NCBI RefSeq assembly: GCF_016756315.1
Contig: NZ_AP024235.1
Span: forward strand, 2,976,001-3,040,000
Direction: 5' to 3'
Length of the DNA stretch: 64,000 bases
DNA from: Alteromonas sp. KC3
GTDB taxonomy: Bacteria > Pseudomonadota > Gammaproteobacteria > Enterobacterales > Alteromonadaceae
Position 1 is the first letter of the stretch; each line of letters opens with the position of its first letter. This document shows, piece after piece, positions 37,317 through 47,934 of the stretch. The notes under the pieces were generated by a model. The model was not told the origin of the DNA. It worked only from the letters and a program-made list of their open reading frames with translations, and ran no database searches. The position numbers and the translations under genes are program-made.

Positions 37317-39011
37317 ATGAAATCTGTATCGTCTTCACTAACTTCCACATCAAATGCAATAGAACACCGTTGCGATGTATTGATAATTGGAAGTGGCGCA
37401 GCTGGACTTAGCCTTGCGTTGAAGCTCGCTGACCATTGTCAGGTCATCGTTTTAAGCAAAAGCGATAGAAACGAAGGTTCAACGCGTTATGCTCAAGGTG
37501 GCATAGCGGCAGTATTTGATGAACAAGACTCCATTGACGCACACGTTAAAGATACACTTAAAGCCGGTGGTGGTTTATGTGATGAGCCCGCCGTGCGCTT
37601 TACCGCTGAGCGCGCAAAAGCATCACTAGAGTGGCTTATTAGCTACGGCGTGCCCTTTGATACGGAAAAAAGTGAAAATGGAGAGGAACGCTTTCATTTA
37701 ACGAGAGAAGGTGGACATAGCCACCGTCGCATTCTTCATGCCGCTGACGCTACAGGAGAAGCGCTACAAATCACGTTAAACGACGCGGTATCAACACATC
37801 CGAATATTCATATATTCGAACGCTACAATGCTATTGATCTTATTCCTTCAAAATCAAAAAAGAACCACTGCGTTGGGGCTTACGTTTGGAATAGACAACA
37901 AGAACATGTGGAAGTAATACGAGCACCGTTTATAGCGCTTGCAACCGGTGGGGGCAGCAAAGTTTATCAGTATACGTCTAACCCCGACGTTTCAAGCGGC
38001 GATGGCATTGCAATGGCGTGGCGGGCTGGCTGCAGAGTAGCCAATATGGAGTTTAACCAGTTCCACCCCACTTGCTTATTCCACCCGCAGGCTCGAAACT
38101 TTCTAATTACAGAAGCGCTGCGTGGTGAAGGGGCTAATTTGTGCCATGCTGACGGCACACGCTTTATGCACAAGTTTGATGAACGCGGCGATTTGGCACC
38201 GCGTGATGTTGTGGCTCGCGCGATTGATTATGAAATGAAGCGTTTAGGCGCAGACTGTATGTATCTCGACATCAGTCACAAGCCGGCTGACTTCATTGTT
38301 AAACACTTTCCTAACATTTATCGAAAGTGCCGTTCACTCGGCATAGATATAACCCGCGAGCCTATTCCTGTGGTACCTGCAGCACACTACAGTTGTGGTG
38401 GCGTCATTACTGATTTTAACGCAAAAACAGATCTTGATAATGTCTACGCTGTCGGAGAGGTTGCCTATACAGGTCTTCATGGCGCCAATCGTATGGCATC
38501 AAATTCCTTGTTGGAATGTGTTGTTTTTGCAACCGCCGCCGCTGAACATATCATTAGTAAGTTACCAAGCGCAGACTTCGAAGAAGCCATTGCGCCGTGG
38601 GATGAAAGTCAGGTTTCCAATTCTGATGAAGAAGTTATTATTCAGCATAATTGGCACGAACTACGCTTATTTATGTGGGATTATGTTGGCATAGTGCGAA
38701 CAGACAAACGACTAGAGCGCGCTATGCGCAGAATAAAGTTGTTAGAGCAAGAAATTGCAGAGTACTACGCGCATTTTCGAGTCAGCAACAATCTGTTGGA
38801 ACTGAGAAATCTAGTTACCGTTGCAGAACTCATTGTACGCTGTGCAATGGAAAGAAAAGAGAGCCGTGGCCTACATTTTAACTTGGACCACCCAGAACAA
38901 CTCGACGACCCAAAACCCACTATTCTGACACCGAAAAAGCAGTTATCCAGTGCTGATGTGGGTTCACTTATCACTGAAGCAAGCTTCCGTGACGGTGAAG
39001 GTACAGAGTAA
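37317..39011 (+). CDS. nadB: L-aspartate oxidase
   Basis: A 564-residue FAD enzyme oxidising aspartate to iminoaspartate, first step of de novo NAD synthesis. [17 protein letters not shown] binds [38 protein letters not shown] and [19 protein letters not shown] are signature segments. It is longer than E. coli NadB (540) by short N- and C-terminal extensions. Divergent from rpoE, as in many gammaproteobacteria. NadE, the last enzyme of the pathway, is also in the window. Confidence 0.96.
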   Translation: MKSVSSSLTSTSNAIEHRCDVLIIGSGAAGLSLALKLADHCQVIVLSKSDRNEGSTRYAQGGIAAVFDEQDSIDAHVKDTLKAGGGLCDEPAVRFTAERAKASLEWLISYGVPFDTEKSENGEERFHLTREGGHSHRRILHAADATGEALQITLNDAVSTHPNIHIFERYNAIDLIPSKSKKNHCVGAYVWNRQQEHVEVIRAPFIALATGGGSKVYQYTSNPDVSSGDGIAMAWRAGCRVANMEFNQFHPTCLFHPQARNFLITEALRGEGANLCHADGTRFMHKFDERGDLAPRDVVARAIDYEMKRLGADCMYLDISHKPADFIVKHFPNIYRKCRSLGIDITREPIPVVPAAHYSCGGVITDFNAKTDLDNVYAVGEVAYTGLHGANRMASNSLLECVVFATAAAEHIISKLPSADFEEAIAPWDESQVSNSDEEVIIQHNWHELRLFMWDYVGIVRTDKRLERAMRRIKLLEQEIAEYYAHFRVSNNLLELRNLVTVAELIVRCAMERKESRGLHFNLDHPEQLDDPKPTILTPKKQLSSADVGSLITEASFRDGEGTE

Positions 39012-39023
39012 TTAATCTAAGGT

Positions 39024-39054
39024 AAAAAAGGTGAGTTAATACTCACCTTTTTTT
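39024..39054. terminator. Bidirectional rho-independent terminator
   Basis: AAAAAAGGTGAGT (39024-39036), loop TAAT, ACTCACCTTTTTT (39041-39053) with further T. It separates the convergent nadB and MaoC-like genes. Confidence 0.87.
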
Positions 39055-39080
39055 GTAATCGCACCAACTCCAAACGTAAA

Positions 39081-39944
39081 TTAAAAGCTAAGCTTTATTT
39101 CTACGTGAGTCAGTGTCTCGTCAAAATTAGTCACATCCACAAGAGCGCTGTTATCCGTTACGCATTGTTGGTGAATATGTATGTCACTTGGTAAGAAAAC
39201 GGGCTTCTTGAAGCGGCACTCCACGTCTTTTAACTGCAGTGAGTTCGAACCACTATAATGTGAAACAAACGCAGATACCGCCCTTGCAAGGGTCCACATG
39301 CCATGAGCAATAGGCTTCTTGAAACCAAAAGCTTTGGCCGAAATTGCTGAAATGTGTATAGGGTTATAGTCACCAGACAGCTTTGCATAGCGTCGCCCAG
39401 TATTGGATGGCACTGTAATTTCACTAATCAGCGCTTTTTGCTGAGTGTCACATTCTTCATGCGATTCGCTGTGTACTGCACGAGGTGCGACATGAACAGC
39501 TTTCACTTTAACCAAATAGCTACTAATGGCGCGATATACCAATTGTCCGTGTTGCCATGCTTCTAGCATGACATCAACTTCCCACCCTCGCTGATGGGGC
39601 TGCACGTCATTAAAGCGCACACGACACTCAAACGCTTCACTAATGTCACACTCGTTAACGATGGATATACGATTAGCTGCATGAATAAGTCCCAGTAAAG
39701 GAAAAGGACTTTGCTTATCAAGCAGACACTGCATTTGAAGTGGAAGCGACAACATTTGCAAATACAACGGATGTAGTTGATCACCAGCAGGCCAGTCAAC
39801 TTCGTTGCAAAAGTTACCATAGTGTACGTTATCGATGTGTAGCGTTTTGGTGTAGATACGCTGTGGCAATGTAGGTGGCTTGAATTGCATCAACTGCCTT
39901 GTATCTACGCGCTTAAACAACGCTTTAGTATACTCACGAAACAT
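39081..39944 (-). CDS. MaoC-like acyl dehydratase (hot-dog fold)
   Basis: A 287-residue protein with a double hot-dog build. The C-terminal half carries the hydratase-2 motif in YAKLSGDYNPIHIS...FGFKKPIAHGMW, where Asp and His would be catalytic; the N-terminal half is a degenerate hot-dog. Such enzymes hydrate enoyl-CoA or dehydrate hydroxyacyl thioesters in fatty-acid or polyhydroxyalkanoate metabolism. Its stop-proximal neighbours are nadB (convergent) and it is cotranscribed behind sdhE and the ygfX-like gene with no gap, an unusual partner for those. Confidence 0.82.
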   Translation of the reverse strand: MFREYTKALFKRVDTRQLMQFKPPTLPQRIYTKTLHIDNVHYGNFCNEVDWPAGDQLHPLYLQMLSLPLQMQCLLDKQSPFPLLGLIHAANRISIVNECDISEAFECRVRFNDVQPHQRGWEVDVMLEAWQHGQLVYRAISSYLVKVKAVHVAPRAVHSESHEECDTQQKALISEITVPSNTGRRYAKLSGDYNPIHISAISAKAFGFKKPIAHGMWTLARAVSAFVSHYSGSNSLQLKDVECRFKKPVFLPSDIHIHQQCVTDNSALVDVTNFDETLTHVEIKLSF

Positions 39945-40517
39945 CTATTTAATTCCTTGAAGGCGTTCCTTTTTCGCGAAAATTATTGCTCTTGATAATC
40001 GGCGATAATCCGCTTCGGAACATTCATTTTTTAACACCCAAGCAAAATGAGTATGACTCCGGTCGAACCAACGATATTTTACGCTCGCCACTTCAATGCA
40101 CAGTCCCCACACAAACATTTGAGAAGAAGAATGAATTTGCATAGGGATATTATCTGTATTGATTTGTGAGCGTGATAAAGTGTTGAAAAGCTGTACTTTG
40201 CCTTTTGTACGCGCAGACTCGTTGGTCACGCTAATAATACCATTGCTTGAAAGTGAAAGCGTATATTCGGGAATAACAACTTTGTTACTAAATATGCCGA
40301 ACCATCTAAAAATAGTGGCCTTGTCTAGCATAAATACCACTGCGCCACCGACAACAAAAGCCCCAACCCAAAACGCTATGAGCCCAACAGGTGATACCCA
40401 TGACCATGTTTGCGGTGAAGCACTTATCACTGCCAATGCAACACAGACTATTACAGATAGAGCAGTGGCTACATATCGGTAAGGAGAAAGTCTAATTTCA
40501 ATCCTATACTTTGACAC
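39945..40517 (-). CDS. YgfX-like membrane protein
   Basis: A 190-residue protein with two N-terminal membrane helices (YVATALSVIVCVALAVISA; PVGLIAFWVGAFVVGGAVVFML) and a cytoplasmic C-terminal part including GLCIEVASVKYRWFDRSHT. Its place overlapping the end of sdhE by 14 nt, and the helix-pair layout, match YgfX (CptA) of E. coli, described as the partner of YgfY/SdhE. It is longer than E. coli YgfX (135). Function is assigned from context only. Confidence 0.65.
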   Translation of the reverse strand: MSKYRIEIRLSPYRYVATALSVIVCVALAVISASPQTWSWVSPVGLIAFWVGAFVVGGAVVFMLDKATIFRWFGIFSNKVVIPEYTLSLSSNGIISVTNESARTKGKVQLFNTLSRSQINTDNIPMQIHSSSQMFVWGLCIEVASVKYRWFDRSHTHFAWVLKNECSEADYRRLSRAIIFAKKERLQGIK

Positions 40518-40755
40518 GGTTAACTATGGTTGCGACCATTGCCGCCAACTCTGGATCGTCACACTTCTGGTGTCCCATAATCCACGCAAACAAATCTGGA
40601 TCATCGCTAGTGAGTAAGCGCTCAAATGTCACTTGATCTTCATAACTTAAATCATCAAACGCTTCTTCAACAAAAGGAAGTAAAAGTACATCTAATTCGA
40701 GCATACCTCTTCGGCAAGCCCATTTTAATCGTGCTAGTCTTTTTGGTTCAAACAT
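40504..40755 (-). CDS. sdhE: FAD assembly factor SdhE
   Basis: An 83-residue protein promoting covalent FAD attachment to succinate dehydrogenase and fumarate reductase flavoproteins. The RGxxE motif is seen in RRGMLELDVLLLPF at about residues 16-20, and the C-terminal acidic helices (DDPDLFAWIMGHQKCDDPEL) match YgfY/SdhE. It heads the transcription unit sdhE, ygfX-like, MaoC-like and is divergent from ygfZ, the usual arrangement in E. coli too. Confidence 0.93.
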   Translation of the reverse strand: MFEPKRLARLKWACRRGMLELDVLLLPFVEEAFDDLSYEDQVTFERLLTSDDPDLFAWIMGHQKCDDPELAAMVATIVNRVKV

Positions 40756-40997
40756 AGTGTCTTAATTATCGTTTTGAATTCACATAGGATAATACCACGC
40801 AAGCGGTGTGTGGATCACTGCTCTTTTGGTCTGATAACGCCTTTTCGATTCGCTTTATTGGTTGTGCCCAACATGAATTGGAATAGGTATACTTTGCATA
40901 CTAACCAAAGTCCTAACTTTTGGCGCCAGCAGGGACTTGAATATCCTGATTTTTGCCATACGTTTACCACATCATTCGTTATTTATGAGAACCCGTT

Positions 40998-42026
40998 ATG
41001 ACGCAACTCACCGCTTTACATTCACTACCTGAACAGTTTGCCGTACAGCTAAGTGACAATATGATTATTTCACTGGAAGGTGAGCAAGCTGACAGCTACC
41101 TGCACGGTCAGTTAACGGTTAATATCACGGCACTAAGCGACGGCATTGCTCGTCACTATGCCCACTGTGACAATAAAGGTAAAACCTGGTCATTAGGTGT
41201 AGTAACACGCCATGACAAGCAACTATTGATGATCACAAATACATCATCAGGCGCCCATTCGTTGGCTCAGTTAAACAAATATGGAGTGTTCTCTAAGGTA
41301 GACATAATTGATGCGACACCGTCGTATGAGTCATTTTTTGTCTCTTCAAACGTTGCTGAAGCATTGCTCAAAACACACTTCCCCCACGCAGACTTTGCAG
41401 CACTTACTTCAATACCGAGTTCTCAAAAGAATTTAGCAAGCTATTCTGCTGAAAGCGGCATTCTTTACAATAGTGGCCTTCAAGAAAACGGTGTTATAGC
41501 GATTGTAAAAAGCGACGTTGCTAGTGCACTTCGCGAACAACTTGGGTCACTTGATATTACCTGTTTTCCCCATAGCGTGTTTAGTGCACTTCAGATTAAG
41601 AACGTGCATGCCACAATAGATGATGCGTCTATTGCTGAATACGTACCTCAGATGATGAACGTGCATGCCCTAGAGGGCATCGATTTTGATAAAGGCTGTT
41701 ACATGGGTCAAGAGGTTGTAGCACGCACCCGTTTTCTGGGGAAAAATAAACGCGCAGCGTTTAGTCTAACCCTAGATGGCACCGTTGATATTGCTCCTGG
41801 TGCATCGTTAGAAAAGCAACTTGGAGAGAATTGGCGTATAGCGGGGAAAGTCATTAATAGCGTGGCTCTCGGACAAGAAACATGGCTGCTTGCAGTACTC
41901 AATAACGATACAACTCCCTCGGATTTACACAGATTGGCTGATAATACTGCTGTGACCTGCTACCCTAATGCATTGCCGTACAATATTGAGCAACAAGCGA
42001 GCAATATTGTGAAGAGACGCCGTTAA
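40998..42026 (+). CDS. ygfZ: tRNA-modifying / Fe-S cluster repair protein YgfZ
   Basis: A 342-residue folate-binding protein of the GcvT-like family that helps maintain iron-sulphur enzymes such as MiaB. The family motif KGCYMGQEVVAR is intact (the conserved cysteine lies within KGCY). LEGEQADSYLHGQLTVNI at the N-terminus is typical. Divergent from sdhE; the 242-nt gap between them holds promoters but no gene. Confidence 0.93.
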   Translation: MTQLTALHSLPEQFAVQLSDNMIISLEGEQADSYLHGQLTVNITALSDGIARHYAHCDNKGKTWSLGVVTRHDKQLLMITNTSSGAHSLAQLNKYGVFSKVDIIDATPSYESFFVSSNVAEALLKTHFPHADFAALTSIPSSQKNLASYSAESGILYNSGLQENGVIAIVKSDVASALREQLGSLDITCFPHSVFSALQIKNVHATIDDASIAEYVPQMMNVHALEGIDFDKGCYMGQEVVARTRFLGKNKRAAFSLTLDGTVDIAPGASLEKQLGENWRIAGKVINSVALGQETWLLAVLNNDTTPSDLHRLADNTAVTCYPNALPYNIEQQASNIVKRRR

Positions 42027-42102
42027 CAGTACACCAACTCAAAAGTACTGTATTACATTTTTTACTGCCCTATTTTTGTTTAGGGCCCAACTAGGATTTG
42101 TT

Positions 42103-42588
42103 ATGACAATTACCTCTGACAGCGTTGTAACGCTGCACTACACCGTTTCTACCGAAGATGGTACAACACTTGATTCATCAGAAGGGAAGTCTCCGCTGGT
42201 AGTGCTGCTAGGACGCCGCTTTCTTATTGAGGGATTAGAAGATGCATTAATTGGCAAGTCGAAAGATGATAGCTTCAACATTGCTGTTACACCTGAAAAA
42301 GCATACGGAGAGCGCGCTGATGAACTGGTTCAAACCGTTCCTCGCTCAATGTTTGAAGGTATGGACGTAGAAGTTGGCATGTCGTTCAGAGCGACGACAC
42401 CACAAGGTGAGCAATCTGTGATCATTATTGAGACCACCGATGACGAAGTGGTGGTTGATGGAAACCACCCGCTTGCAGGTATTCCACTTACCTTTGACGT
42501 GAAAGTCATTGATGTACGAGAAGCCACCGCCGAAGAGCTTGAGCATGGCCACGCACATGGCGCTGGCGGCTGTGGCCACGACCACTAA
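42103..42588 (+). CDS. slyD: FKBP-type peptidyl-prolyl isomerase, SlyD-like
   Basis: A 161-residue SlyD-type isomerase and chaperone: an FKBP domain (VTLHYTVSTEDGTTLDSS) interrupted by the insert-in-flap region (TPEKAYGERADELVQTVPRSMF) and a His/Gly/Cys C-terminal tail (HGHAHGAGGCGHDH) that can bind nickel. The tail is shorter than in E. coli SlyD (196 residues). I chose the ATG at 42103, which has AGGA six bases upstream, over an earlier in-frame start. It could also be called a generic FKBP. Confidence 0.85.
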   Translation: MTITSDSVVTLHYTVSTEDGTTLDSSEGKSPLVVLLGRRFLIEGLEDALIGKSKDDSFNIAVTPEKAYGERADELVQTVPRSMFEGMDVEVGMSFRATTPQGEQSVIIIETTDDEVVVDGNHPLAGIPLTFDVKVIDVREATAEELEHGHAHGAGGCGHDH

Positions 42589-42603
42589 TAACGCACAATA
42601 AGA

Positions 42604-42640
42604 AAAGGGGAGCACACTACTGTCTGCTCCCCTTTGTACT
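42604..42640. terminator. Bidirectional rho-independent terminator
   Basis: AAAGGGGAGCA (42604-42614) pairs with TGCTCCCCTTT (42625-42635) around a 10-nt loop; GTACTTTCTT follows on the plus strand. It lies between the convergent slyD-like and P-II genes. Confidence 0.8.
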
Positions 42641-42654
42641 TTCTTACGATAAAA

Positions 42655-43835
<1,181 letters not shown>

Positions 43836-44074
43836 AATTTCCACGTAATGTTGAGGCGTCCTGTCTAATGAGTTTACGATAATATACAACGAGATGTTAG
43901 TGCTATTATGCTGTTGTTTTTGATAAGCACGTTAAGTGTATGGTCGTATATGCGCTAAGGAGTAATTACATACCCTACCGACTGAGAATTAGTTTAACCT
44001 ATAATGTATTAGTGTGTTTGATCCATCGCACAATTTATTATTTGTAATCTAAGTTAAAGAGTTAATTACACCGT

Positions 44075-44659
44075 ATGAAAAATGTCGTAGCTCGTAACTC
44101 ATCATTTCATTCGCTGAAATCGCAACACGGTCTCACGTTATTGGAAATGCTAGTCGCTGTGGCTATCTTGGCAATTATCCTTACATCGGTGGCACCCAAT
44201 ATTCAAAGCATCCTTATCAAAAACAAAATCACTGCTGACTTAAATAGTTTAAGTGCGGTAGCACAACGCGCTAGGTTTACTGCTGTCGACGAACAAACAA
44301 ATGTCGTTTTGTGCCCTACCGAAAACTATACGGCGTGTGTCAACGATTGGAAAAATGCAAAAATGGTGTTTATCGATGCCAATGGCAACGGCACTCGTGA
44401 TAATACCGAAGAACTAATTGTAAGCAGTGACCCGCTAAATTCTGCAAACGCGATTTACGGTATCAGTGGCGCCATAGTATTTGACGAACAAGGTGGTATT
44501 GATACCGCAGCCACGATAACAATGTGTCCAAAAACGAACGATAATGCTTATGCTTCTGCCTTATTACTATCACTTTATGGACGTATTTCTGTTGCGGTAG
44601 ATAGTAATGGTAATGGCGTTAAAGAAGACTTAAGCGGCACTGAGCTAAGTTGTAGCTAA
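44075..44659 (+). CDS. FimT/GspH-like pseudopilin (cluster A)
   Basis: A 194-residue type IV prepilin-like protein: leader ending QHG, then mature LTLLEMLVAVAILAIILTSV with Glu at +5. Residue +1 is Leu rather than Phe. The globular part holds acidic loops DANGNGTRDNTEE and DSNGNGVKEDLSG that resemble calcium-binding loops. FimT/FimU proteins are minor pilins that prime pilus assembly. It is convergent with the pilin gene at 44680. It may supply the FimU function missing from the pilV-pilE cluster. Confidence 0.8.
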   Translation: MKNVVARNSSFHSLKSQHGLTLLEMLVAVAILAIILTSVAPNIQSILIKNKITADLNSLSAVAQRARFTAVDEQTNVVLCPTENYTACVNDWKNAKMVFIDANGNGTRDNTEELIVSSDPLNSANAIYGISGAIVFDEQGGIDTAATITMCPKTNDNAYASALLLSLYGRISVAVDSNGNGVKEDLSGTELSCS

Positions 44660-44679
44660 CTCTCTTCTCTAGCGTGTTC

Positions 44680-45072
44680 TTACATACATGACCTAGGCGT
44701 TACGCCCTGCGGCGTCAATACAAGGGTTTTACACTTATCACCGTTGGTGTAAAACCCCATGCTAAACGTAATTTCATAGGTATTTTTGCTAACGTTGTTT
44801 TCTAACACTGTAACCTCGTCAACTGGTACAGAAGGCAGTGATGATAATGGCAAGTATAATCCGGTGAGCAGCCAATGGCGTGCCTGCAATGCCTGAATTT
44901 CAATAATGTATGCCTTTGCTTTTAGCTTATTTACCTTTTGCGATGACCCAAAAACCTGACTGTGTAGTGCGACGGCGATAATGCCTACTACTGCGATAGC
45001 GCAAAGTAATTCGACTAGTGTAACCCCCTCATTTTTGGCTACAAATGCCTTTCTCTGCCAATTCCCTTCCAT
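44680..45072 (-). CDS. Type IV pilin-like protein on the opposite strand
   Basis: A 130-residue prepilin-type protein. The leader (about 16 residues, ending KNEG) is followed by VTLVELLCAIAVVGIIAVALHSQ, with Glu at +5 and an uncommon Val at +1. A short globular domain ends with a two-cysteine loop (CKTLVLTPQGVTPRSC), typical of PilA/PilE pilins. The ATG at 45072 has AAGGAAG before it; the longer frame is less likely. It is oriented against the rest of cluster A, suggesting separate regulation. Possible roles: minor pilin or competence-type pilin. Confidence 0.75.
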   Translation of the reverse strand: MEGNWQRKAFVAKNEGVTLVELLCAIAVVGIIAVALHSQVFGSSQKVNKLKAKAYIIEIQALQARHWLLTGLYLPLSSLPSVPVDEVTVLENNVSKNTYEITFSMGFYTNGDKCKTLVLTPQGVTPRSCM

Positions 45073-45150
45073 AGTACAGCTTCCTTCACGTGTATTCACC
45101 GATACAGTAACGCTATCAATTTACCTACTTCAGATTAACCGAACTAACGT

Positions 45151-45696
45151 ATGGTTTTACGCGACACAACATCTCTTCTTTTCAAACAGTTAAGATATAA
45201 GGGTTATAGCTTGTTAGAAGTCATGCTCGTCGTTACCTTGGTGAGCTTTATCAGTGCGCTTTCACTTCCTTCTTTCGTTAAGTGGAAACAAGAAATTGAA
45301 TTTAGGCGCGCACTAGGGGCTATTACAGAGCTTGCTACCACGGCACGCTCTGCTGCTATCTCACTAAAAGCACCTGTGCACCTGCATTTACAAATGAATA
45401 AAAGCAGCTGCGTTGCGGTGAGTGTGGACAAAAACTGCGACTGCCACACACTTCATAAATGCGCTGTTGATGACAAAGTGTGGTCGATACAATCCCATGC
45501 ACTTAATGCCACTATTGTGAACAAAAAAGAAAACAAAAAGCATGTGACCTTTTCGCCACTAGGGACGGTTTTTTTTGGTGGCAACACAACACTGCAAATT
45601 GCTCACGCGTCACTAACGGGCAAAGTGACAATAAGTGTATTGGGCAGAGTAAGGGCTTGTTCAAATACTCCCCTTTCAGGCGTTGCATTATGTTGA
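45151..45696 (+). CDS. GspH/FimT/PpdA-like minor pseudopilin
   Basis: A 181-residue prepilin-like protein. The leader ends RYKG and the mature part begins YSLLEVMLVVTLVSFISALSLPSFVKW, with Glu at +5 and Tyr at +1. The C-terminus (TFSPLGTVFFGGNTTLQI) has the GspH-type beta pattern. First gene of a four-gene plus-strand run resembling the E. coli ppdA-ppdB-ygdB-ppdC minor-pseudopilin operon. It diverges from the pilin gene at 45072 with a short gap. Confidence 0.78.
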   Translation: MVLRDTTSLLFKQLRYKGYSLLEVMLVVTLVSFISALSLPSFVKWKQEIEFRRALGAITELATTARSAAISLKAPVHLHLQMNKSSCVAVSVDKNCDCHTLHKCAVDDKVWSIQSHALNATIVNKKENKKHVTFSPLGTVFFGGNTTLQIAHASLTGKVTISVLGRVRACSNTPLSGVALC

Positions 45697-46286
45697 GGTT
45701 TCAAGGGTTTACATTGGTTGAGTTGCTGATTGCAGCGACCCTAGGCGCGCTAGTCATTTCTTACGCCACAAGCAATGTTGCAATGCTGCATCACGCTTTT
45801 CTTCAGATGCAGCTCGAAATTGCCTTAAAGGACGAAATCCGAACCTTGCATCATTATTTAAAACGCAATTTGAGCCAGGCCGACTTCAACATGCCGCCAG
45901 TACTCTCACCCATTAACCTCAGCCCTACAGCAGGCAGTTCAATTAGCATCAGCAATTTCCCAAAAGAGAAAAAGCATAGTTGTGTCACCTTCTCATTCGA
46001 TAAAAATCACAATGGTAAGGTAACTCAAGCTGAGGGAGAACTTATGGGTTTTCGTTTACGTGACTATGCAATTGAACAGCGAGTATCGGGAGCATCATGT
46101 AAAGCCAAAGGGTGGCACGATATTACCGATAGTCAGTCTTTGCGTATCACGCATTTTTCAATTGCCCCCATACAGCATAATGCACTAGGCGGTGTCTATG
46201 AGGTTGAAATAGATGCAAAGAGCACAAAAAATTTCGCTATCGTGTCAGCCCTGAAATTTACCATTCACATTCCTAATGCGCGTTAA
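45690..46286 (+). CDS. PilW/PpdB-like minor pseudopilin
   Basis: A 198-residue prepilin-like protein starting MLRFQG, then FTLVELLIAATLGALVISYATSN with Phe at +1 and Glu at +5. The globular domain has FDKNHNGKVTQAEGEL, an EF-hand-like loop. I chose the ATG at 45690, which overlaps the preceding stop (ATGTTGA); an earlier in-frame start would add an implausible leader. It corresponds in position to PpdB/PilW. Confidence 0.8.
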   Translation: MLRFQGFTLVELLIAATLGALVISYATSNVAMLHHAFLQMQLEIALKDEIRTLHHYLKRNLSQADFNMPPVLSPINLSPTAGSSISISNFPKEKKHSCVTFSFDKNHNGKVTQAEGELMGFRLRDYAIEQRVSGASCKAKGWHDITDSQSLRITHFSIAPIQHNALGGVYEVEIDAKSTKNFAIVSALKFTIHIPNAR

Positions 46287-46298
46287 CAAGGGTAACTG

Positions 46299-47186
46299 AT
46301 GAGTATCTATGGCATTTCAATTAACAATGCTATCGCTGAAAGTAGACGACAGCGCGGCATGGTAATTCTTGGTATTGTGATAATCCTTTTGACAATAACG
46401 GCCTTTCTTACGGGGGCAACATCCCGTGCAGTGCAGCATTTTTTGGATGTCGATAGGTCGATTACATCTAGTGACGATATAGAGGTCTCACTGACTCAAT
46501 CACTACGCGATATTGCGGCACAGTTGCGTACCACTTCACCCCAAAATATCCCCAACATAAATGCTGATGTAACCCACTCAATTAACGCACTCTCGCTTCT
46601 TGCTAAAAATCAACAGCACCTCGAGCAGTTTCACATAACTGTGAGCTCAGTGAACCACAACATTACGTTGGGTGAACAATTTCTGCGCTACCCAGCCCTG
46701 TTAAATATTCCGACGATTGTTCAAGCAACGGCCTTTTCCCCTGCAATTACTGAGTTCTTATTCAATCGTAAAATTAAAAAACTAACAGGGCTGTATTTTC
46801 CCAATCCAGACCTTCGCAAGGCCTGTGATGATCTTGCAGAAGCAAGTGTGCATTGGGTTGTTGGTGATTGTGTTATAGATGATAACGATGTAGATCATGC
46901 CAATAGCGCGTCGCCTATGCTTATCATTGTTAAAGACGGCAACATAACATTGGCTAAAAATACGACTTTCGAGGGCCTTTTGGTGCACCTATCAACTACA
47001 CCAACGAAATACACGTTGTCACTGAAAAGCGGGGCGAGTATCAATGGTGCATTCTTATCAAATACGCAATTAATCGAACATATTGCGGGAAGTATGCATT
47101 ACTCCAGCAAGATATTAACGACTTTACAGCGCAAACCCTCGTTGCAAAAAATAATTCCAATCACGGGGAGTTGGTATGTGCAATGA
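46299..47186 (+). CDS. PilX/YgdB-like minor pseudopilin
   Basis: A 295-residue protein with a prepilin-like N-terminus: RRQRG followed by MVILGIVIILLTITAFLTGA. It lacks the Glu at +5, which is normal for PilX and GspK. The remainder, with KACDDLAEASVHWVVGDC flanked by cysteines and a repetitive beta segment (NTTFEGLLVHL; GASINGAFLSNTQL), shows no other domain I recognise. It overlaps the next gene by 11 nt. Confidence 0.7.
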   Translation: MSIYGISINNAIAESRRQRGMVILGIVIILLTITAFLTGATSRAVQHFLDVDRSITSSDDIEVSLTQSLRDIAAQLRTTSPQNIPNINADVTHSINALSLLAKNQQHLEQFHITVSSVNHNITLGEQFLRYPALLNIPTIVQATAFSPAITEFLFNRKIKKLTGLYFPNPDLRKACDDLAEASVHWVVGDCVIDDNDVDHANSASPMLIIVKDGNITLAKNTTFEGLLVHLSTTPTKYTLSLKSGASINGAFLSNTQLIEHIAGSMHYSSKILTTLQRKPSLQKIIPITGSWYVQ

Positions 47187-47448
47187 AAAACAGCATATTC
47201 GAAACAGCGGAGTGGCTTTAGTAGAGGTACTTGTTGCCCTCTTCTTTTTCGTCAGTACTTCGGTGTTAGTTCTTGATACTTATATTCAAACAAAGTTGTT
47301 ACTGATAACAATTGTTGAGTCAAAAGCGCAGCGACAAATCCAAACGAACCAAAAAGCACTCGCCTCCATTACCCCACTCTACGAACAGCATTGGGATGAC
47401 ATAGTGCTTTTTGGGAAATTGCAGGTTAAGCCTGTGTCTAAACTCTGA
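47176..47448 (+). CDS. PilV/GspI/PpdC-like short minor pseudopilin
   Basis: A 90-residue prepilin-like protein: leader ending RNSG, then VALVEVLVALFFFVSTSVLVLD with Glu at +5 and Val at +1. Very short globular part, as in some PpdC/GspI proteins. It is the last gene of the plus-strand run and ends 20 nt from the stop of pilE of cluster B, so the two pilus loci converge. Confidence 0.72.
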   Translation: MCNEKQHIRNSGVALVEVLVALFFFVSTSVLVLDTYIQTKLLLITIVESKAQRQIQTNQKALASITPLYEQHWDDIVLFGKLQVKPVSKL

Positions 47449-47468
47449 TTGAGCGTTTTACACTCCAG

Positions 47469-47933
47469 TTAGCAAGACCAACAGTACTCGGATGACTCAA
47501 GACTACCGTTGTTATTTTGATCCCATCCTTTTCGACCGTCGCTATAATAAAATAATGCTCCGTCTGACGCCTGACTAGACCCACTAACAGGTGTCGCTTT
47601 AAGTTGGTATGACGTCGCATTTGAGGCAACGATAGTTAAGTCATAGCGCTTGTTAGCAGCAGGCTCTGACGATGGTGAGTAAGTAGCAAAAATCGTTGGT
47701 GCACCTGTGTTACCGCCGCCGCTCGCTGCCCCCTCGTAACTAAAAGAGCCGCTGTGATGACGCTCCATTGCCGCGGCTAAAGCCAATAAGTCTGCCTGTC
47801 CAGTACCGCGATAACCATCGGCAATAACTCCTTGATATGAAGGATAAGCAATTGCTGCCACAATACCGATTATCGTTACTACAATCATAAGCTCAATAAG
47901 GGAGAAACCCGCTTGTCGAACACCTTTAATCAT
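47469..47933 (-). CDS. pilE: Type IV pilin PilE
   Basis: A 154-residue minor pilin: leader MIKGVRQAG, then FSLIELMIVVTIIGIVAAIAYPSYQ, a textbook type IVa N-terminus with Phe +1 and Glu +5. LLALAAAMERHHSGSFSYEGAA is typical of PilE in pilV-pilW-pilX-pilY1-pilE operons, and the C-terminus (SSEYCWSC) ends in a cysteine pair. The ATG at 47933 lies one base past the pilY1 stop. Last gene of cluster B. Confidence 0.9.
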   Translation of the reverse strand: MIKGVRQAGFSLIELMIVVTIIGIVAAIAYPSYQGVIADGYRGTGQADLLALAAAMERHHSGSFSYEGAASGGGNTGAPTIFATYSPSSEPAANKRYDLTIVASNATSYQLKATPVSGSSQASDGALFYYSDGRKGWDQNNNGSLESSEYCWSC

Positions 47934-47934
47934 T

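Noticed and set aside
40774-41001. 75-codon frame just upstream of ygfZ
   Set aside because: No family resemblance and unusual composition; the region is better explained as the divergent sdhE/ygfZ promoter region.
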